Shown piece after piece: positions 25,489-35,700 of a stretch of DNA of 64,000 bases. Position 1 is the stretch's first letter. The number at the start of each line of letters is the position of its first letter. The translations under genes were made by a program, and so were the position numbers. Origin of the DNA: Gammaproteobacteria bacterium (lineage in GTDB: Bacteria; Pseudomonadota; Gammaproteobacteria; Eutrophobiales; Eutrophobiaceae); contig CANKCB010000003.1 in assembly GCA_947480335.1 (NCBI GenBank), positions 124,001-188,000 of the forward strand, written 5' to 3'. Below the pieces are notes generated by a model that saw only the letters and a list, made by a program, of their open reading frames with translations, did no database searches and was not told the origin of the DNA.

Positions 25489-27798
25489 ATGACTTCCTAT
25501 ACCCTGAGCACGATACACAAGATTGCCAAGTCGATAGACCGATCGGTTGATTTGTCGCAGGCCTTGAACAATCTGGTGCAGGGTATCCATGAAGCACTGG
25601 ATGTGGATGTCTGCTCGTTGTATCTGAGTGATTACAACAGCTCGATCAACATCCTGATGGCTACCCATGGGCTGAATCCGGACATGGTTGGCACCATCGA
25701 GATTGCTTTTGAAGAAGGGCTGGTCGGCCTCGTTACCCAGACGATGGAACCGGTCAATGTGGACAATGCACCGGACCATCCGCGGTTCAAATATATTCCT
25801 GAGATCGGCGAGGATCCGTTCCTGTCGTTTCTGGGTGTACCCATATCACACCATGGCGAACATCTAGCTGTACTGGTGATCCAACAAAAATCGGCACGCC
25901 GATTTAGCGATCAAGATATTGCTTTTCTGACCACACTGGCGGCTCTGATTGCCGGTAATATTGCACTGGCCAAGGCCCGTGGTTTACTCGAACGCCTGCT
26001 GGCCGGTACCCATAAGACCGGTGGCTTATTCAATGGAGTAGCGGGTGCACCGGGGATTGCCATCGGTGTCGGAGTGGTCACTTACAACCCGATAGATCTT
26101 GCCTCCGTACCAAATCGAAATTCGGAAGATCCTGACAAGGAGGAATCCCGGTTTCGGGTAGCCATCAACAAAGCGGTTACAGAACTGAACAGTATTGGCC
26201 AGATTTACAGCGATACGCTGCCGGAAGCAGACAGACTGCTGTTTGATGCGTACGCACTGATTGCCAGCGATGAAGAATTGATTCAGACCACGATTACGAA
26301 GATCCATGCTGGCAACTGGGCGCCCGGGGCCCTGCGCGAAACCATAGACGGTTATGCCGCGCAATTTGAGGCGATGGACAACGACTACATGCGTGAACGC
26401 GCGAACGACATGCGCGATATTGGCAACCGGATACTCGGTTATTTGCAGGCCGAGGAGCAGCATGACCGCCACTATCCGGACAAGACTATTCTGGTTGGTG
26501 AAAATCTCAGTCCGCTGGATTTGGCAAAAGTACCTGCGCATAAATTGGTCGGTATTGTCTCCGGCCATGGTTCTGGTTATTCACATCTGGCCATCCTTGC
26601 CCATGCACTGAACATACCGGCGGTACTGGGCTTTTCGCGACAATTGCCGATTGCAAAGCTGGATGAGAAAAAACTGGTTATTGATGGCTATCAGGGCAAT
26701 ATTCTGGTGGCACCAAACGAGTCAGAACTGGTGGCCTACCAGGAACTGGTTGAAGGTCAGGCCCAGCTAGATCAGAAGTTGTCACTGCTGGCAAACGAGA
26801 CGGCCACCACACCCGATGGAGTGCGCATCCGGCTATACACCAACACAGGCTTGTTGACTGGCTTTACCCATGCCATTGATGTGGGAACCGAAGGGATTGG
26901 TTTGTACCGGACAGAACTGCCCTTCATGAACAGTGAAAATTTTCCCAGTGAGGAAGAGCAGGAAACCTTATATCGCCAGGTGCTGGAAGCGTATGCGCCA
27001 CGTCCGGTTACGCTAAGAACACTGGACGCCGGTGGTGACAAGATGTTGCCTTATTTTAATGTGGTGGAGCCCAATCCGTTTCTCGGTTGGCGCGGTATTC
27101 GTCTTACTCTGGATCATCCCGATATCCTGCTGACGCAGCTACGGGCCATGCTGAAAGCCAGCAAGGGAATGAACAATCTCAAGATTTTATTACCGATGAT
27201 CAGCAATACCAGTGAACTCGACCATGCGGTACGACTGATACAACGGGCCTACGAGCAGGTCACCAGCAGCGGCGTCAAAATCACGTTCCCACAAATCGGT
27301 GCAATGATCGAAGTCCCTTCGGCGGTTTATCAGATTGATTCTATACTGCAACGTGTGGATTATATTTCTGTCGGCACCAACGACCTGATCCAGTACTTGC
27401 TCGCAATTGATCGTAATAATGAGCTGGTCGCCAAAATGTTTGATCCCTTACATCCGGCAGTACTGCGGGCGCTGGCGGACATTGTGGCCGCGGCAAAACG
27501 ACATAAAAAACACGTATCGATCTGCGGAGAAGCGGCGGGTGACCCCTTGCTTGCAATACTGCTTATCGCACTGAAGGTAGACAGCCTTAGTCTCAGTGCC
27601 GGTGATTTGCCCCGCATTAAATGGGTCATACGCACTTTCAGCCATTCAGATGCGGCAATCCTCTGGGAAAAAGCATTGAAATTCGAGGAAACCCGGTCAA
27701 TACGTCAAATGATGACTCTGGAACTGGACAAACATGGTCTAGGTGGGCTGATTCGGGCGGAAAAGAAAAAGACCTCCTCCAGCAAAAAGAGAAAATAG
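25489..27798 (+). CDS. ptsP: PTS-Ntr phosphoenolpyruvate-protein phosphotransferase PtsP (EI-Ntr)
   Basis: PtsP is the first enzyme of the nitrogen-related phosphotransferase relay: it takes phosphate from phosphoenolpyruvate and passes it to NPr and then EIIA-Ntr. The 769-residue protein has an N-terminal GAF domain (about residues 20-155) and an EI N-terminal region. The swivelling phosphohistidine domain contains SGHGSGYSHLAILAHALN, with the phosphorylated His in YSH. The PEP-binding TIM barrel has GTEGIGLYRTELPFM, LRTLDAGGDKMLP, NPFLGWRGIR, ISVGTNDLIQYLLAIDR and ICGEAAGDP. I chose the ATG at 25489 over an upstream TTG. Partner genes (npr, ptsN) are not in the window. Confidence 0.95.
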   Translation: MTSYTLSTIHKIAKSIDRSVDLSQALNNLVQGIHEALDVDVCSLYLSDYNSSINILMATHGLNPDMVGTIEIAFEEGLVGLVTQTMEPVNVDNAPDHPRFKYIPEIGEDPFLSFLGVPISHHGEHLAVLVIQQKSARRFSDQDIAFLTTLAALIAGNIALAKARGLLERLLAGTHKTGGLFNGVAGAPGIAIGVGVVTYNPIDLASVPNRNSEDPDKEESRFRVAINKAVTELNSIGQIYSDTLPEADRLLFDAYALIASDEELIQTTITKIHAGNWAPGALRETIDGYAAQFEAMDNDYMRERANDMRDIGNRILGYLQAEEQHDRHYPDKTILVGENLSPLDLAKVPAHKLVGIVSGHGSGYSHLAILAHALNIPAVLGFSRQLPIAKLDEKKLVIDGYQGNILVAPNESELVAYQELVEGQAQLDQKLSLLANETATTPDGVRIRLYTNTGLLTGFTHAIDVGTEGIGLYRTELPFMNSENFPSEEEQETLYRQVLEAYAPRPVTLRTLDAGGDKMLPYFNVVEPNPFLGWRGIRLTLDHPDILLTQLRAMLKASKGMNNLKILLPMISNTSELDHAVRLIQRAYEQVTSSGVKITFPQIGAMIEVPSAVYQIDSILQRVDYISVGTNDLIQYLLAIDRNNELVAKMFDPLHPAVLRALADIVAAAKRHKKHVSICGEAAGDPLLAILLIALKVDSLSLSAGDLPRIKWVIRTFSHSDAAILWEKALKFEETRSIRQMMTLELDKHGLGGLIRAEKKKTSSSKKRK

Positions 27799-28045
27799 CC
27801 TTTATAACAATAGCTTACAGTTTTTCTGCCCAGGCCTGATCCAACCTGTTCCTGGTCCGCTTTCATAAAATCAGACGCAGACCTCCCAAAACACGGATTA
27901 ATCAAAAATTCCACAAAAAACACGGGTTTAACCCATACAGACGCCTGTAAAAAACGTCGTTTTCAGCATATACTTCGCTGTCCAAAGTACAGTACATAAC
28001 CTGCTTACAAATACTGATACAGCCGGTCTACCAAGGACAATAAGC
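27799..28045. other. Leader region upstream of the pfa-ole operon (247 bp)
   Basis: No gene. This gap must hold the promoter of the 21-kb operon unless it is read through from ptsP. A short quasi-palindrome GTACAGTAC lies at 27987-27995, and a small AAAACG/CGTTTT hairpin lies near 27948-27960. I see no confident -35/-10 pair. The pfaD GTG is preceded by AAGGAC. Confidence 0.5.
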
Positions 28046-29734
28046 GTGAACAACATAACGAACGCTAATTTTGCGTTTGATCCAATCCGTACTAGCTCCA
28101 TCAACCGTGCCCCCAGGCCTGCCACGGGCTGGTGGTCAGCGGGTAATCATAATGTGGCTATCACCACCCGCACACTGGACCAGGCGATCGCTACCATTAC
28201 CGATCCGATCTATGTCGTGGACAGGGATGGTACCGAAATCTATACGCCAGAGGGTACGGCCACGCTCGGCATTAAGGATCCTGTTGCGAGTCATTTCCCA
28301 CTAAAAGCCTGGTTACCCCCTCTGGCAATGACGGATTTAGGTGACTACAGTTTTTGTCTGGATCATGGTATCCGTTTGCCCTATATGACCGGGGCCATGG
28401 CGAACGGCATCGCCTCATCCCGATTGGTCAAGGCCATCGCCCAGGCCGGTATGCTTGGATCCTTTGGTGCGGCAGGACTGATGCCGGGACAGGTTGAGTC
28501 AGCAATTCAGGAGTTACAATCGGCACTCGGTGATACACCTTTTTGCGCCAACCTGATCCACAGTCCGAATGAAAAAGGTCAGGAACAGGCCATCGTGGAT
28601 CTGTTCCTGCGTTATAACATCCATCTGGTAGAAGCCTCCGCCTACATGGCGTTGACGCTGCAAGTCGTGCGTTATCGACTGCATGGAATTCATCGCAATG
28701 CGGAAGGAAAAATCATTACTCCGAACCGTATCATTGCAAAAGCCTCACGGCAGGAAGTCGCCACTCGCTGGTTCAGTCCACCGCCACAAAAGTTTGTAAC
28801 TGAATTACTGACGCAAGGCATCATCACCACCGCACAGGCCGAGCTGGCTAGCCTGATACCGATGGCACAGGATCTGACAATCGAGGCAGACTCCGGTGGA
28901 CACACCGATAACCGACCTGCACTGACACTATTACCGACCATGCTCGAGTTACGAGATAAATTGCAGGTGCAGTACAACTACGCAGTGCAATTACGTGTCG
29001 GTGCAGCTGGTGGTATTGCGACCCCTGCCACGGCGGCCGCTGTCTTTGCAATGGGCGCAGCTTATATTGTCACCGGCAGCGTCAATCAGGCCTGTGTGGA
29101 ATCCGGCAGCAGCGATCTGGTACGACAGATGTTGGCCGGTGCGGATCAGGCGGATGTGGCGATGGCACCGGCAGTAGATATGTTCGAGTTGGGTGTGAAA
29201 CTGCAGGTACTCAAACGCGGCACCATGTTTCCGATGCGCAGTAACAAGCTGTATGAATTGTATCGTGCCTACGGATCAATCGAGCAGATTCCACAGGCCG
29301 AACGCGAGTCACTGGAAAAGACCATCTTCAAGGCACCGCTGGAAACGATCTGGCAACAAACCCGTGATTTTTTCAATGAGCGCAATCCGTCTGAAATTGT
29401 TCGTGCTGAAAAAGAACAGAAACATAAAATGGCGCTGATATTTCGCTGGTATCTGGGCCTGTCTTCACGCTGGGCCAATGCAGGCGTCGCCGAGCGCCAG
29501 ATGGATTACCAGATCTGGTGTGGTCCGGCGATGGGTGCATTCAACGAATGGACCAAAGGTACCTTGCTCGAACAACCGGCAAACCGTAACGTGGTCAATG
29601 TCGCACTGAACCTGATGTATGGCGCCACACTGGTCACACGAATCAATCAACTGCGTATGCAAGGCATCCATTCTGCCGCATCAGTGTGTGTAGTTCCGCA
29701 AGAAACCTCTGTCATTATGAGATATGTATCGTGA
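28046..29734 (+). CDS. pfaD: PUFA synthase enoyl-reductase subunit PfaD
   Basis: PfaD is the separate FMN-dependent, nitronate-monooxygenase-like enoyl reductase of bacterial PUFA synthases, which reduces the growing chain in selected cycles. The 562-residue length is typical. Family motifs include PYMTGAMANGIASSRLVKAI, AAGLMPGQVESAIQEL, CANLIHSPNEKGQEQ, VEASAYMALTLQVVRY, the long IEADSGGHTDNRPALTLLP, and the FMN-phosphate-binding LRVGAAGGIATPATAAAVF plus GAAYIVTGSVNQACVESG. It starts at a GTG preceded by AAGGAC and overlaps pfaA by 4 nt (GTGA). It is first in the operon, as in myxobacterial clusters where the reductase gene pfa1 comes first, unlike Shewanella, where pfaD follows pfaC. Confidence 0.95.
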   Translation: MNNITNANFAFDPIRTSSINRAPRPATGWWSAGNHNVAITTRTLDQAIATITDPIYVVDRDGTEIYTPEGTATLGIKDPVASHFPLKAWLPPLAMTDLGDYSFCLDHGIRLPYMTGAMANGIASSRLVKAIAQAGMLGSFGAAGLMPGQVESAIQELQSALGDTPFCANLIHSPNEKGQEQAIVDLFLRYNIHLVEASAYMALTLQVVRYRLHGIHRNAEGKIITPNRIIAKASRQEVATRWFSPPPQKFVTELLTQGIITTAQAELASLIPMAQDLTIEADSGGHTDNRPALTLLPTMLELRDKLQVQYNYAVQLRVGAAGGIATPATAAAVFAMGAAYIVTGSVNQACVESGSSDLVRQMLAGADQADVAMAPAVDMFELGVKLQVLKRGTMFPMRSNKLYELYRAYGSIEQIPQAERESLEKTIFKAPLETIWQQTRDFFNERNPSEIVRAEKEQKHKMALIFRWYLGLSSRWANAGVAERQMDYQIWCGPAMGAFNEWTKGTLLEQPANRNVVNVALNLMYGATLVTRINQLRMQGIHSAASVCVVPQETSVIMRYVS

Positions 29735-32700
29735 CCAAGAAGACTGAAACCCCATCTGAAACGATTAACACCGCAACAGCTGTACCACTGGCTATCATCG
29801 GCATCGGTTGCCTGTTCCCGGGTGCCAGTGACCCACACAGTTACTGGACCAATATTCGCGAAGGGGTCGATGCGATTACCGAAATACCGTCCAGCCACTG
29901 GAACCCGGATGATTATTTCAACGCCGACAAGCATGCGCCGGACATGACTTATGCAAAGCGCGGTGGTTTTATCAGTGCGGTTGACTTTGATCCGTTGCTG
30001 TATGGTTTAAGCCCGAACAACATTGAAGCAACCGATACGACCCAGTTACTCGGAATGGTTGTTGCGCGACAGGCACTGCTCGATGCAGGTTATGCGACCG
30101 GCCGCGACAGTAACGATGGTCGACCATTTGATCGCAATCGTACCAGCGTGATTCTGGGTGTAACCGGTACGCTTGAACTGGTAATCCCGCTGGGTGCACG
30201 ACTTGGCCACCCTATCTGGCGCAAGGCACTGGCCGATGCGGGTGTGGACAAGGCTGTAGCGGAAGAAGTGGTAGATCGCATCTCTGCGGGTTATGTACCC
30301 TGGCAGGAAAATTCCTTCCCCGGTCTGCTCGGCAATGTGGCCGCTGGTCGTATTGCCAATCGCTTTGATTTAGGTGGTACCAATTGTGTGGTTGACGCGG
30401 CCTGTGCCAGTTCGCTCAGTGCGATCCATCTGGCCGCGCTCGAGCTGTATTCCGGACGCTCCGATATGGCGATTACCGGTGGCTTTGACACCTTCAACGA
30501 TATCTTCATGTACATGTGTTTCAGTAAGACGCCGGCGTTATCACCCACCGGTAACAGTAAACCGTTTGACAGTAATGGTGACGGAACCATTCTTGGCGAG
30601 GGACTGGGCGCGATTGTATTGAAACGTCTCGCCGATGCCGAACGTGATGGCGATAACATTTATGCGGTACTGCGTGGTATAGGCTCTTCCAGTGACGGAC
30701 GCGGCAATGCGATCTATGCACCCAGCGCGAATGGTCAGACCCGCGCCTTGCGCAATGCCTATCGTGAAGCCGGTGTATCTCCCTCATCCATTGAACTGGT
30801 CGAAGCGCATGGTACCGGCACCCGTGTTGGTGACGCGGTTGAAGCGGAAGCACTGTCCTCGGTTTACCGTGAATCCAAAGCTGAAGGCAGCTGGTGCGCG
30901 ATTGGTTCGGTTAAATCAATGATTGGCCATACCAAAGCCGCCGCAGGTGTGGCCGGACTGATTAAGGTTGCAATGGCATTAAAGCACAAGGTGTTACCAC
31001 CGACGATCAAGGTTACACAACCGCTGGATATACTTACTCCCGGTAACGCACCGGTCTATGTGAACACCCGTAAACGCCCGTGGATTGCAAGCAACGAGCA
31101 TCCACGTCGTGGTGCAATCAGTGCATTTGGTTTTGGCGGTAGTAATTTTCACTGCGTACTTGAAGAAGCCACCTCTACCCCTGTCGGAATCGACTGGGAT
31201 GGCAAGGTGCTGGTATTAGGCCTTTCGGGAGATAACCGACCCTCACTGCTGGACAAGCTAAATACTTTCAACCTGAAACAGGAATGGAATGATCTGCGTA
31301 CTTCGGCTGCTCGCAGTTTGCAACAGTTCAACAGTAATGAGAGTTGCCGGTTGTTAATGGTAATCACCCCAAAGACCACATTGGACAAACTGTTCAATGA
31401 CGCCCGACAAATGTTACAGAAACAGGATCTGAGCCAGTGGAGTCTGCCGGAAGGTGCCTGGTTTGGTTCAGGTAAACCGACTGGAAAACTGGCCTTGTTG
31501 TTCCCGGGTCAGGGCTCGCAGTATCCGGACATGTTACTGGATCTGGCTTGCCAGTTTCCGCAATTGCAGACCGCACTGGCTGAAGCCAACCAGATATTTG
31601 GCGACATGCATGCCGGTGAGTTACTGGACAAACTTGTCTATCCCCTTCCCGTCTTTAATGAAACGGCGCGCGCGGCTCAGGCGGACGCATTGCGTGCAAC
31701 ACAGTATACCCAGCCGGCCATTGGCGCAGTCAGTATGGGTGCCCTGCGTGTACTCGAACATTTCGGAATCCAGGCTGACGCCTGCGCCGGTCACAGCTTT
31801 GGTGAACTGACGGCACTGTGTGCCGCTGGTCGTATCGACAGCAATAGCCTGCACCGACTGGCGATCAAACGCGGTGAATTGATGAACCTGGGTTCAGGTG
31901 ATCATGGCTCCATGCTGGCCGTGTCGGCCTCTGCGGCAGTGCTGCATGAAATTCTCGAAGCTGAACAGCTGGATGTGATCATTGCCAATAACAATGCCCC
32001 GCGACAGGTAGTGCTGTCAGGTGCAACAGAACAGATTCACCGTGCGGCTGAAGTACTGAAGAAGCGCGGACTGAGTGCGAAAATCCTGACTGTGTCGGCC
32101 GCATTTCACAGCAGCTTTGTCAGTGCCGCCGAAAAGCCGTTTGCGCAGTTCATGCAAGCCATCCGTTTTGGCAAAGGCCAGATGGATGTCTATGCCAATA
32201 CCACCGCCACCCTTTACCCGAAAGCTGAATCAGCTGTACGTCAACTGCTGGCACGCCAGCTGGCTCAACCGGTTGAGTTCGTCGCCGAAATTGGAAACAT
32301 GTATGCGAATGGCATACGCACTTTTGTAGAAGCCGGTCCCGGTAACACACTGACCGGACTGGTCAAATCGATACTCGGAGAACGGGAACACACGGCTGTT
32401 GCGCTGGATGCCAGCAAGGGCAAACAGGGAGGTCAGTTTGATCTGGCTTGTACGCTGGCCCGAATTGCTGCAACAGGACATGAGAATCAAATCAACTTGT
32501 GGGATGACCGCTGGTTATCACAGTTACCTGCCGCATCGACCAAAAAACCGGCAATGACCATTGCCTTGACCGGCGCAAATTATGTCAAGCCACGCCCGGC
32601 TCTGCAAAAAACTGCTCAGGAAAAATCACGCATGACGAATTCCACAATTACACCTGCTGCCATAAGCCCACTACAGCAGCCCGTCACGTCCACTTCGACA

Positions 32701-35700
32701 ACGGCACAGACAGGCTCCAGTTTATTGACGCCGACAGTAAATAGTACTCAGGCGACTCCGCTGTTGTTGACGACACAGCAATGCATACTCGCGCTTCAGC
32801 AAATGCAGGAACAAACTGCTGAACTGCATCGCCGTTATCTGGAAGGACAACAATTGGCCCAGCAAGCTATCCAGCGACTGCTTGAGCAACAGCAACAACT
32901 GTTATCCGGAATTCCGATCAGTAATCCGATTGCGCCTATGCCAATGGCAAGTCTGCCGCAAGGTCCCGTAACCCGACCCACGACAGTCAGTGCTGCGGCG
33001 TCTCCTGCTGCACCCATAGCCACTGCCGCAGCTGGCCCTGCGCCTTCAGCGTCAACAGGACAGCTGGAAACCATCCTGTTACAGGTGATTGCCGAAAAGA
33101 CCGGTTATCCTGTTGAAATGCTCAGCATGGAAATGAGTCTGGACACGGATTTGGGAATCGATTCGATCAAGCGTGTCGAGATTCTGTCCGGTCTGCAGGA
33201 ACGTCTGCCGGGCATACGCAAAATCCAGCCGGAAGATCTGGGTACATTCAGATTGTTGAAAAACATCATTGAATATCTGTCTGTGGGTACAGATACAGCG
33301 AGTGCCCCAATCAGTATTGCTACAACGATCAGCACCGTGCAGCCTGACGCTGCACTTAACCAGGCATTGCTGGCCGTCGTGGCAGAAAAGACGGGTTATC
33401 CGGTTGATATGCTCCGGCTTGAAATGAATCTGGACACTGATCTTGGTATTGATTCAATCAAGCGCGTTGAAATCCTGTCAGCGTTTCAGGAGCGCATGCC
33501 CAACGCACCGACGGTGAATCCGGAAGACATGGTAAAACTGCAAACCTTGCAACAGATTGTTGATTACATGCGAAGCCGTAGCACCATGACAGTAACAATC
33601 AGTCAGCCGGTCAGCATTCCGGTGCTGCCTGCTGGATCGTCTACCGCACTGACAACCTCCCTGCTCGAAGTGGTTGCCGAGAAGACTGGTTATCCGGTCG
33701 ACATGCTTCGGCTCGATATGAATCTGGACACCGATCTTGGCATCGATTCGATCAAGCGCGTTGAAATCCTGTCTGCGTTTCAAGAGCGCATGCCGGAAGC
33801 GCCGACAGTCAATCCGGAGCACATGGCCACGCTGCAAACGCTGCAACAGATTGTTGATTATATGCAAACCCATGGTGGCGCAGGCATTATCGCCACACTC
33901 CCGACACCCACAGCAATCACCTCTACGGTAAGTACTACAGCGCCAATATTTAATCAGGTACTGCTGGAGGTCGTCGCCGAGAAGACAGGTTATCCGGTCG
34001 ATATGCTCCGACTGGATATGAACTTGGATACGGATCTGGGGATTGATTCAATCAAGCGTGTTGAGATCCTGTCTGCGTTTCAGGAGCGTATGCCTGAAGC
34101 ACCAACAGTCAATCCGGAACACATGGCCACACTGCAAACACTGCAACAGATCGTTGAATACATGCATCAGGGCCAGACGGCGCAGAAGATAACAACCATA
34201 CCGACGGTACAGGCAAGCGCTAGCAGTAATGCTGCCGACAATCTGTGGCGCGGTGTCGTAACCGTCTCTCCACTGGCAGCTGCCGCCACACGAAGCAAAC
34301 TCGGATTACCGGCAAAATCGGTGATTCATGTAGTCGATGCTGGCGATGATCTGTCCAGGCAGATCTGTGACGAATTCAAGCGTCAGGGCTATAACGTCCA
34401 TCTGACTGGCATCAAGGAAGCACCGCCAGCTCAGCTGTCCGCACTGGTGATCATTGCTCCGTCACAACCGAATCCGGATTTTCTCGCTGATGCGTTTGTA
34501 TTGATACAACAAGCGGGGGCTGTCCTGAAACAGTCCGCCACAAACGGACCAGCACTGCTGGCAGGCATCACCGGTCAAGGTGGCAGTTTTGGAATTGAAC
34601 AGATGAGCGATTCCAACCCGATCGGCGCTGGTCTGGCCGGACTGATCAAAACCGCCGACAAGGAATGGCCTGCTGTGCGTTGCCGGATGCTTGATACAAA
34701 CTATCAAACCGGGGCACAACAACTTGCTGCACAAATTGCAGAAGAACTATTGCATGTCGGTCCGCTGGAAACCGGTTTACGTGCACAGGACTGTATTACC
34801 TTGACTCTGACACCTGCTAGCCTGCAACAGAGCAACAGCAGACCTGTACCTCCGATCAACGCTGGAGAGGTAGTCGTTATCAGTGGCGGCGCCCGTGGTA
34901 TCACCGCAGAAATTGCAGTCGAACTTGCCGAGTCTTTCAAGACCAATCTGTTACTACTCGGACGTAGTCCGGTACCGGCACAAGAACCCGACTGGCTGGT
35001 CGGGCTCAGTGATGAGTCTGCCATTAAACGAGCGATCGTTGCCAATAGTACTGGCCAGACCAATCCAAAACAGATTGAATCGCATTACCGCGAATGGATG
35101 GCCTCACGTGAAATCCGACAGACACTGGATCGCATCCGCGCTACCGGAGTAAAAGTTGACTATCAATCTGTTGATGTACGCAACAGCAACGAAATTGCGC
35201 AGGCGCTGACACAGGCTCGCACCACGCTCGGTCCAATACGCGGAATTATCCATGGCGCAGGTGTTCTGGCTGACCGGCATATTGAGGACAAGACCCGAAC
35301 GCAATTTACTGAAGTTGTTTCAACCAAGGTCGATGGACTGCAAGCTCTGCTGCAAGCCACACAGCAGGATCCACTTTCCGTTCTGGTACTGTTTTCGTCA
35401 TCCACCGCACGTTTCGGACGCAAAGGGCAAATCGATTATGCAGCGGCCAACGAGGTTCTAAACAAGACGGCACAGCAACAACTAAGGCTACGTCCACAAT
35501 GTCGTGTCGTCAGTGTGAACTGGGGCCCGTGGGACGGTGGCATGGTCACACCGGGACTGAAAAAAATATTCAACAACGAGGGCGTTGGTGTTATTCCATT
35601 GCGTGCCGGAGCGAAATATCTGCTAGATGAAATCAGCGCGCCCGGCCCGGTGGAACTGGTATTACTTGGTTCTGCACCGGCACCTGCAAACACACCGACG

